From Desulfotignum sp. (lineage in GTDB: Bacteria; Desulfobacterota; Desulfobacteria; Desulfobacterales; Desulfobacteraceae), in assembly GCA_021737445.1 (NCBI GenBank), contig JAIPDY010000161.1:1-7490 (forward strand): a DNA stretch of 7,490 nt. Reading direction: 5' to 3'. This document shows, in pieces, positions 1 to 4,660 of the stretch (its first letter is position 1; each line of letters begins with the position of its first letter). Position numbers and translations under genes: made by a program. The notes beneath the pieces are model-generated. The model made no database searches. It was not told the DNA's origin and saw only the letters and a list, made by a program, of their open reading frames with translations.

Positions 1-164
1 ATTTCAGAAATCATATTGGCAACCACTTTGGCATCTGCTTTTTTCTGCTTCAGTTCAATAAGTTCATTGAAAAGGTCAAACATTTTTTTCTGGTGGACAT
101 CAATCTCTTCAATATCCACACTGAATCTGGGATCCCATTGGATCTTAAGACCGGTTGCTGTCAT
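1..164 (-). CDS. Bacteriohemerythrin-like protein, N-terminal part (runs off left edge)
   Basis: The first 54 codons read MTATGLKIQWDPRFSVDIEE followed by IDVHQKKMFDLFNELIELK and match the start of bacterial hemerythrins: a Trp near residue 10, the S-V-x-I-E-E-I-D lead-in, and helix A ending in F-x-x-x-N-E-L. Family members bind O2 at a non-haem di-iron site in a four-helix bundle and serve in oxygen binding, sensing or iron handling, usually in the cytoplasm. A strong GAGGAG ribosome site lies 6 bases before the ATG, inside the last codons of the preceding membrane-protein gene, which stops 2 bp upstream. This makes it the fourth gene of the hemL-mpl operon. Oddity: the family normally has D-x-Q-H-K-x-L-F, with His as the first iron ligand. 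Here residues 22-29 are D-V-H-Q-K-K-M-F, so His24 and Gln25 appear swapped. The remaining ligands lie outside the window. Confidence 0.85.
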   Translation of the reverse strand, partial: MTATGLKIQWDPRFSVDIEEIDVHQKKMFDLFNELIELKQKKADAKVVANMISE

Positions 165-166
165 AC

Positions 167-373
167 CTATCTCCTCAAGCCTTTATTGGGTCTGTCTTTT
201 TTTTTAAACCATAAATTTTTTGTCATTACAATACTGAAAGCCACTGCAATCAATGTGGTGACCGCCACACCCGGTTTTCCAAACCACGGGTAAATCACAT
301 AGGGAACCAGGACCATGTATAATACTATATGACACATCCCGATGCACACAAGGCGGTACCAGTTTTTTTTCAT
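167..373 (-). CDS. Small two-helix membrane protein of unknown function
   Basis: I do not recognise a family. The 68-residue product has a short basic N-terminus (MKKNWYR), a hydrophobic segment at about residues 8-30 and a second at about 35-53, separated by a G-K-P-G turn. It ends in a strongly basic tail (KKKDRPNKGLRR). By the positive-inside rule both ends would be cytoplasmic, giving a hairpin in the inner membrane. Its ATG overlaps the mpl stop codon as ATGA, and the hemerythrin start follows 2 bp after its own stop, so translation is probably coupled on both sides. There is only a weak GAG ribosome site 8 bases upstream of the start, which fits coupling. Being real is supported by the tight packing and the clean membrane topology; function is unknown. 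Confidence 0.7.
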   Translation of the reverse strand: MKKNWYRLVCIGMCHIVLYMVLVPYVIYPWFGKPGVAVTTLIAVAFSIVMTKNLWFKKKDRPNKGLRR

Positions 374-1761
374 TCAATCATCTCAAGCAGCCTGGTATGG
401 ATATTGTCAAATCCGCCATTGGACATTATCAACACCAGATCTTCCGGTGCCAGCAGTGGAGACAAAAAAGCCAGGACCTCATCTGTGCCGGAAAAATAAT
501 AGGCGTCAACCCCTAAGGCAGTGATGTCTGATACCAGTTTTTCAGGTAAAAACCGTTCATTTTCCGGAATATTTTTTTTCACAGACGGCTTGCAGATACA
601 GACCATGTCAGCCTCCTTGAACGCAGCAGGATACGTGTTTTGAAAAAAACTGCGCATGGAGGTGTTGGTGCGGGGTTCAAACACAGCAATGACACGGCCA
701 GTGCTGTAAAAGGGCTTTACCGCATGGATGGTGGCCTTGACTGCTGAAGGGTGATGGGCAAAATCATCCATCACAGTAATTTTGTTTTTAATTCCCCTGA
801 TTTCCTGCCGGCGCCTGACACCGGAAAAAGAGGCCATGGCTTTTTGTATCAGACCGGTATTCACACCTATGACACGGGCTGCTGCCGCACATGCCAGAAA
901 ATTCATAAGGTTGTGGTATCCCGGCAGCCGGGTCTCAATATCATAAACCTGCCCGGGTCCCTGAATCCTGGCCCGTGTAAGCCTGTCTTTGTGAACGGGA
1001 TCAGTAAATGACCAGTCTCCCCGGGTGCCGTAGGTGACGGTTTTAACGGCCTGGTCCGCCAGGATGTCCATGAGGTGGGGGCTGTCTTTGCAGGCGATCA
1101 TATGGCCGGCATCTGCCACTTTTGCAACCAGGCCGGCAAACACCTGCTTGACATGGTCCAGGTCTTGGAAGATATCAGCATGATCGAACTCAACTCCGGT
1201 CATAATGGTGATAAAGGGGTCATAATGCATGAATTTGGGTCCCTTATCAAAAAAAGCAGTGTCATATTCATCCCCTTCAATGACCATGTAATCACCTTTT
1301 CCGATCCTGAATCCGGATTGGTAATCCTTTAAAATACCGCCGATCATAAACCCCGGATCCAGTCCGGCAACGGCAAGGATATGTGCCATGATAGCTGCAG
1401 TGGTGGTTTTGCCGTGGGTGCCGGTCACCAGAATGATCTTTTTTCCTGATGCAATAAACCGGTTCACCGCCTGGGGCATGGACAGATAAGGGATCTGTCT
1501 GTCCAGAACTGCCGCTGCCTCAGGATTGTCCCGGGTGACGGCATTGCCGATGATCACCAGGTCCGGATCATGGTCCAGATTGGACGGATCAAACCTGTCA
1601 AAAATCTGAATGTCACTGGCAGCAAGAAAATCACTCATGGGAGGATACACGTGGTGATCTGATCCTGTCACCTCATACCCCATCTGTTTGAGCATACAGG
1701 CAAGGGTACCCATGCCGGTGCCGCAGGCAGCCGTCAGATGGATTTTACGAATCCGGGCCAT
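370..1761 (-). CDS. mpl: UDP-N-acetylmuramate:L-alanyl-gamma-D-glutamyl-meso-diaminopimelate ligase
   Basis: A Mur-ligase family enzyme that joins the recycled tripeptide L-Ala-gamma-D-Glu-meso-DAP to UDP-MurNAc with ATP in the cytoplasm, letting the cell reuse its peptidoglycan. Visible marks in order: an N-terminal nucleotide-binding CGTGMGTLA (13-21); GSDHHVYPPMS (33-43), the Mpl form of the MurC-like first domain; the P-loop TGTHGKTTT (113-121); EGDEYDTAFFD (162-172); GVEFDHADIF (189-198); MDDFAHHP (331-338); FEPRTNTSMR (361-370); and the Mpl-type end SNGGFDNIHTRLL (447-459). The last motif and VYPPMS separate it from MurC. Length is 463 residues, close to the roughly 457 of E. coli Mpl. 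It starts 3 bp after the hemL stop and shares ATGA with the next gene. Its ribosome site is weak, so coupling to hemL translation is likely. No key residue appears missing. Confidence 0.95.
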   Translation of the reverse strand: MARIRKIHLTAACGTGMGTLACMLKQMGYEVTGSDHHVYPPMSDFLAASDIQIFDRFDPSNLDHDPDLVIIGNAVTRDNPEAAAVLDRQIPYLSMPQAVNRFIASGKKIILVTGTHGKTTTAAIMAHILAVAGLDPGFMIGGILKDYQSGFRIGKGDYMVIEGDEYDTAFFDKGPKFMHYDPFITIMTGVEFDHADIFQDLDHVKQVFAGLVAKVADAGHMIACKDSPHLMDILADQAVKTVTYGTRGDWSFTDPVHKDRLTRARIQGPGQVYDIETRLPGYHNLMNFLACAAAARVIGVNTGLIQKAMASFSGVRRRQEIRGIKNKITVMDDFAHHPSAVKATIHAVKPFYSTGRVIAVFEPRTNTSMRSFFQNTYPAAFKEADMVCICKPSVKKNIPENERFLPEKLVSDITALGVDAYYFSGTDEVLAFLSPLLAPEDLVLIMSNGGFDNIHTRLLEMIE

Positions 1762-1764
1762 GGG

Positions 1765-3048
1765 CTAAAGATCCGCCATCACCGCTTTTGCGGCGGTAAT
1801 GGTATCATTGATATCCTTTTTTGTATGGGCAAGAGACACAAAACAGGCTTCAAACTGGGAAGGTGCCAGATAAATCCCTTTTTCCAGCATGCCCCGGTAA
1901 AAAGCGGCAAACCGTTTCAGGTCACTGGTTTTGGCATCCTCAAAATTATACACCGGCCGGTCGGTAAAGAAAAACCCGGCCATGGAGCCCACATGCCCGG
2001 ACCGGAATGGAATGCCGGCTCCATCGGCCGCAGCCTGTAACCCGTTCACAAGGGCTTCGGTCCGGGTATTCAGGGTGTCATACACCCCTTCTTTTTGAAG
2101 GGCTGTCAGGGTGGCGATGCCCGCTGCCATGGCCAGAGGATTGCCTGACAGGGTACCGGCCTGGTAAACAGGACCGGTGGGCGCAGTCTGTTCCATGATC
2201 TCTTTTCTGCCGCCATAAGCCCCCACCGGCAGTCCTCCGCCGATGACCTTGCCAAAGCAGGACAGATCCGGAAAAATGTTGAACAGGCCCTGGGCAGATT
2301 CTTTTGCCACCCTGAATCCGGTCATGACTTCGTCAAAAATCAGCAATGCCCCATATTTTTGCGTCTCCTGCCTCAGGGTCTCCAGAAACCCTTTTTTGGG
2401 GGGTATCATGCCCATGTTTCCGGCCACCGGTTCCAGAATCACCCCGGCAACCTGATCTCCTTTCCGGGCCATGACCTGCCTGAATCCTTCAATATCGTTA
2501 TACGGCAAAGACAGGGTGTTCTGAATTACTGATTCCGGGACCCCGGGACTGCCTGGAATGCCCAGGGTGGCCACCCCGGACCCGGCCGCCACCAGCAGTG
2601 TGTCGGCATGGCCGTGGTAGCAGCCGTCAAATTTGATGATAATGTCCCGGCCGGTATATCCCCGGGCCAGACGGATGGCACTCATGGTGGCTTCAGTGCC
2701 GGAATTTACCATTCGCACCATATCCACGGACGGAACCAATTGTATAATCAGTTGTGCCAGCTGTGTTTCCAGACTGGTGGGTGCACCAAAACTGGTACCG
2801 GTTTCCAGTACCTGAGTGAGGGCCTTGATCACTTCCGGGGGCCGGTGCCCCAGAATCAGCGGTCCCCAGGACAGCACATAATCGATATAATCATTGCCGT
2901 CTGCATCATAAAGCCGGCTTTTATCGCCCCTTTCAATGAAAACCGGCTGTCCGCCCACAGCGTTGCAGGCCCGGACCGGGGAGTTGACACCCCCGGGTAT
3001 CAGTTTTTTTGCCTCATTGAACAAGGCAGCTGATTTTACTTTTTCCAT
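1765..3048 (-). CDS. hemL: Glutamate-1-semialdehyde 2,1-aminomutase
   Basis: A PLP enzyme of the class III aminotransferase fold that converts glutamate-1-semialdehyde to 5-aminolevulinate, the last step of the C5 route feeding haem, sirohaem and cobalamin synthesis in the cytoplasm. The N-terminus has the signature LIPGGVNSPVRA (16-27). PLP phosphate and ring contacts are visible as NSGTEA (115-120), DGCYHGHAD (141-149) and FDEVMTGFR (238-246). The Schiff-base lysine is Lys267 in CFGKVIGGGLPVGAYGG. GTLSGNPLAMAAG follows, as usual. The 427-residue length is normal. The ATG is fixed by an AGGGGA ribosome site at about 3055-3060 with ordinary spacing, and translation upstream of it has no further homology. 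It is the first gene of the minus-strand operon and mpl begins 3 bp downstream. The tetrapyrrole demand of a sulfate reducer (cytochromes, sirohaem) fits, but that is inference. Confidence 0.97.
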   Translation of the reverse strand: MEKVKSAALFNEAKKLIPGGVNSPVRACNAVGGQPVFIERGDKSRLYDADGNDYIDYVLSWGPLILGHRPPEVIKALTQVLETGTSFGAPTSLETQLAQLIIQLVPSVDMVRMVNSGTEATMSAIRLARGYTGRDIIIKFDGCYHGHADTLLVAAGSGVATLGIPGSPGVPESVIQNTLSLPYNDIEGFRQVMARKGDQVAGVILEPVAGNMGMIPPKKGFLETLRQETQKYGALLIFDEVMTGFRVAKESAQGLFNIFPDLSCFGKVIGGGLPVGAYGGRKEIMEQTAPTGPVYQAGTLSGNPLAMAAGIATLTALQKEGVYDTLNTRTEALVNGLQAAADGAGIPFRSGHVGSMAGFFFTDRPVYNFEDAKTSDLKRFAAFYRGMLEKGIYLAPSQFEACFVSLAHTKKDINDTITAAKAVMADL

Positions 3049-3109
3049 ATGGTTTCCCCTTGCATGATAAAGGTAGTTTTGTATCTAAATGCTGCTGCAT
3101 AAATATAAG

Positions 3110-3139
3110 AGTATAACAAACCTTTTTTTGATGGGTCAA
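3110..3139 (-). promoter_or_regulatory. Sigma-70 promoter of the hemL operon
   Basis: On the minus strand TTGACC (3139-3134) and TATACT (3115-3110) are separated by 18 bases. This gives a predicted start near 3103 and a leader of about 55 bases before the hemL ATG. No hairpin or riboswitch-like structure stands out in that leader. Confidence 0.65.
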
Positions 3140-3160
3140 CCGCTTTATTAACACCCTGGA

Positions 3161-3203
3161 ATTAAAAAAAAATATTGACATACAAATTCCTGGCTGATAT
3201 TTT
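3161..3203 (+). promoter_or_regulatory. Promoter of the tRNA-Lys gene, with A-rich upstream tract
   Basis: A perfect TTGACA (3175-3180) and TATTTT (3198-3203) have the optimal 17-base spacing. An A-run (3164-3172) directly upstream of the -35 box resembles an UP element. The bases after the -10 box (GCCTGCT) are GC-rich, like the discriminator of stringently controlled stable-RNA promoters. The predicted start is about 3210, leaving roughly 15 bases of 5' leader for RNase P to remove. The -35 box lies 35 bp from the oppositely directed hemL -35 box. Confidence 0.75.
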
Positions 3204-3224
3204 GCCTGCTGTTGAAATCCAACA

Positions 3225-3300
<76 letters not shown>

Positions 3301-3378
3301 GCAATAAAAGCCAATACCATTTTTTGTTTTTTGGCAGACAGTTTTCAGCCAATCCATATCCCTGTACACAAAATTGCC

Positions 3379-3407
3379 TTGATTTCTGTTCTGACAAAGG
3401 ATAGCAT
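3379..3407 (+). promoter_or_regulatory. Weak candidate promoter for the RRM protein gene
   Basis: TTGATT (3379-3384) and TAGCAT (3402-3407) are 17 bases apart in the 196-bp gap between the tRNA and the RRM gene. The match is mediocre. Read-through from the tRNA promoter is an alternative. If used, it would give a leader of about 80 bases that includes the hairpin at 3436-3467. Confidence 0.3.
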
Positions 3408-3435
3408 TTCACAAAAAAATTTGGTTTCCAGTTTG

Positions 3436-3467
3436 CGCCATGGCCCTGCCCGGTTTAAGGCCATGCG
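3436..3467 (+). promoter_or_regulatory. Hairpin in the leader of the RRM protein gene
   Basis: CATGGCC (3439-3445) pairs perfectly with GGCCATG (3459-3465) around a 13-base loop. An alternative register bulges C3439 and extends the stem to 9 pairs with CGC/GCG. There is no T-run after it, so it is not an intrinsic terminator. It sits about 30 bases before the start codon and leaves the ribosome site (3486-3490) free. A role in RNA stability, temperature response or autoregulation by the RRM protein is possible but only inferred. Confidence 0.4.
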
Positions 3468-3496
3468 AATTAAACTAAACATTTTAAGGATATTAC

Positions 3497-3778
3497 ATGA
3501 ATATTTATGTGGGAAATTTATCTGATGAAATCACCGAATCCCAGCTTAAAACACTCTTTGGTGAATATGGTGCGGTGGAAAAAACCAAAATCATATCTGA
3601 CCGGTTTTCAGGCCGGCCAAAGGGATTCGGTTTTGTTGAAATGCCCAGCAATTCAGAGGCTGATCAGGCCATTAAAGCCTTGAACAGAACCGTTTATGAA
3701 GGCAAACAGATAAAAGTCAATCCAGCCGATTCCGGCGGGAAAAAATCCAAAAAGAGATTTCAGAAAAAACGTTTTTAA
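3497..3778 (+). CDS. Small RRM-domain RNA-binding protein
   Basis: A 93-residue single-RRM protein of the type found in cyanobacteria (Rbp) and many Desulfobacterota. The domain fills residues 2-78: RNP2 is IYVGNL (3-8), with the aromatic Tyr4, and RNP1 is KGFGFVEM (42-49), with Phe44 and Phe46 on the RNA-binding face. The beta-alpha-beta spacing is canonical, including DRFSGRPKG before RNP1. A short basic tail (GGKKSKKRFQKKRF) probably adds nonspecific RNA affinity. An AAGGA ribosome site (3486-3490) is 6 bases before the ATG, fixing the start. Relatives bind single-stranded RNA and several are cold-induced. The target here is unknown and is not indicated by neighbours. The last 4 bases overlap the end of the convergent TetR gene, so the two mRNAs must overlap at their 3' ends. 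Confidence 0.93.
   Translation: MNIYVGNLSDEITESQLKTLFGEYGAVEKTKIISDRFSGRPKGFGFVEMPSNSEADQAIKALNRTVYEGKQIKVNPADSGGKKSKKRFQKKRF
3765..3776. repeat. Palindrome AAAAACGTTTTT at the convergent stop codons
   Basis: A perfect 12-bp palindrome covers the end of the RRM gene and reaches into its stop codon and that of the TetR gene. It gives short A and T runs on both strands. The sequence is too AT-rich and short to make a firm terminator hairpin, and it is also explained by Lys/Arg/Phe codons, so a role in ending either transcript is speculative. Confidence 0.25.
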
Positions 3779-4410
3779 TCTTTGGAACGAATCAGCCCCT
3801 GGATGATGATTTTAAATGCCGTTATGAGCGTGGGCTTTACAAAATCTTTCTGATTATTCAGCTTTTTCTTTGAATCCACCCAGAGTACCACACCGGCATA
3901 GGATCCCCACAGCACATCTGCCAGAGCAACCGGATGCTCATCAATGAAAATGCCTTTTTCAATACCCTCTTTTATCACCTGGATGATGGCACCATGGGCC
4001 TGGGCTGAATTTTCCTTTAGCTTAAGCATCACTTCATCAGACAGATTGTGAAGGGTCTCTCCAGATTGCAGATGGAACAGGTTGATCAGAATATTGGAAT
4101 CATAATCATAAAGATCAATAAAAACATCCCTGAACCGCTCGATCTTCTCGTTTACGCTGATATCCAGGTTTACCACCTTGTGAATCTGTATGGACAGATA
4201 TTTGAGGATATCAATGGAAAGTGACGTATGAAGCTCTTCTTTGTTTTTAAAATACAGATAAAGGGTGCCGGGACTCAGTTCAGCTTCAGAAGCAATTTCC
4301 TCCATGGTGGCGCTGTTGAACCCTTTTGCGGAAAAAACCTTGCGTGCCGCATTGATGATATCCCTGCGCCGCCTTTGTTTTTCCCTTTTTTTTCGCTCAT
4401 GTATGCCCAT
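3775..4410 (-). CDS. TetR/AcrR-family transcriptional regulator
   Basis: A 211-residue dimeric repressor-type protein. After a very basic N-terminus (HERKKREKQRRRR, 4-16), the DNA-binding domain runs from IINAARKVFSAKGF (18-31) through the helix-turn-helix TMEEIASEAELSPGTLYLYF (35-54) and ends in KNKEEL (55-60). This is a textbook TetR domain. The GTLYLYFKNKEEL form resembles FadR/YsiA-type regulators that sense acyl-CoA, but the all-helical ligand domain (about 70-205) does not identify a ligand by eye. The start at 4410 has a poor ribosome site; no better in-frame start is visible. It is transcribed away from the CoA-transferase/GNAT gene, with a 250-bp control region between, suggesting it regulates itself and perhaps that gene. 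Its region is visibly more AT-rich than the genes on either side. Confidence 0.92.
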   Translation of the reverse strand: MGIHERKKREKQRRRRDIINAARKVFSAKGFNSATMEEIASEAELSPGTLYLYFKNKEELHTSLSIDILKYLSIQIHKVVNLDISVNEKIERFRDVFIDLYDYDSNILINLFHLQSGETLHNLSDEVMLKLKENSAQAHGAIIQVIKEGIEKGIFIDEHPVALADVLWGSYAGVVLWVDSKKKLNNQKDFVKPTLITAFKIIIQGLIRSKD

Positions 4411-4430
4411 TTTTGACCATTATTTTATGA

Positions 4431-4446
4431 AGTAAATTCATTTACT
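4431..4446. promoter_or_regulatory. Candidate TetR operator (palindrome AGTAAATTCATTTACT)
   Basis: Two perfect 7-base arms, AGTAAAT and ATTTACT, flank a 2-base centre, the size and symmetry expected for a TetR-dimer site. It lies 21 bp upstream of the TetR start codon and just downstream of the predicted TetR promoter, about +9 to +24, where binding would block early transcription. It is about 120 bp from the candidate promoter of the divergent gene, so direct repression there is less obvious. Confidence 0.55.
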
Positions 4447-4461
4447 GTTTAAATAAAACGA

Positions 4462-4490
4462 TATATACAAAATCTCCATGAAAATCGCAA
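4462..4490 (-). promoter_or_regulatory. Candidate promoter of the TetR gene
   Basis: On the minus strand TTGCGA (4490-4485) and TATATA (4467-4462) have a 17-base spacer. The predicted start is near 4455, immediately before the palindromic operator candidate, consistent with autorepression. Confidence 0.5.
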
Positions 4491-4565
4491 GGATAAAAAT
4501 GAAAACATCAGAACCTGATCAGTTTTATGATTTTATCTACTTTGGGTTTTTTTACCCTTTTTTTA

Positions 4566-4594
4566 TTCCCATCTTCAGGTTTTTTGTCTATGAT
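4566..4594 (+). promoter_or_regulatory. Candidate promoter of the CoA-transferase/GNAT fusion gene
   Basis: TTCCCA (4566-4571, four of six matches to TTGACA) and TATGAT (4589-4594) are 17 bases apart, predicting a start near 4601 and a leader of about 60 bases. The -10 box is good and the -35 box is weak, so an activator or alternative promoter is possible. Confidence 0.4.
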
Positions 4595-4660
4595 ACAAAG
4601 ATAAATCTGGTGGTTCATTGTTGAAAAAACCGCCGGATCAAAACATGTGGAGACTAAATT

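Noticed and set aside
2608..3033. Plus-strand open frame of 141 codons opposite hemL
   Set aside because: It is antisense to hemL motifs, its amino-acid content is odd (rich in His, Gly, Gln) and it has no ribosome site. It is a shadow frame.
3306..3335. T-rich stretch with GCCAA/TTGGC after the tRNA as a terminator
   Set aside because: The stem is only 5 bp with a 16-base loop, and the T-runs are inside the loop rather than after the stem, so it does not fit an intrinsic terminator.
3331..3525. Open frame upstream of and overlapping the RRM start, including a possible leader peptide from the ATG at 3463
   Set aside because: The only A/G-rich stretch (AAGG, 3457-3460) is 2 bases from that ATG, too close for a ribosome site. 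The composition is not protein-like, and the frame runs over the well-supported RRM start.
4515..4522. CTGATCAG palindrome in the divergent control region as a second operator
   Set aside because: Only 8 bp are symmetric, it does not resemble the 16-bp palindrome at 4431-4446, and short palindromes of this size are expected by chance.
4544..4564. GGGT-T6-ACCC followed by seven Ts, terminator-like
   Set aside because: A 4-bp stem is too weak, and it lies between divergent promoters where no plus-strand transcript is expected to end.
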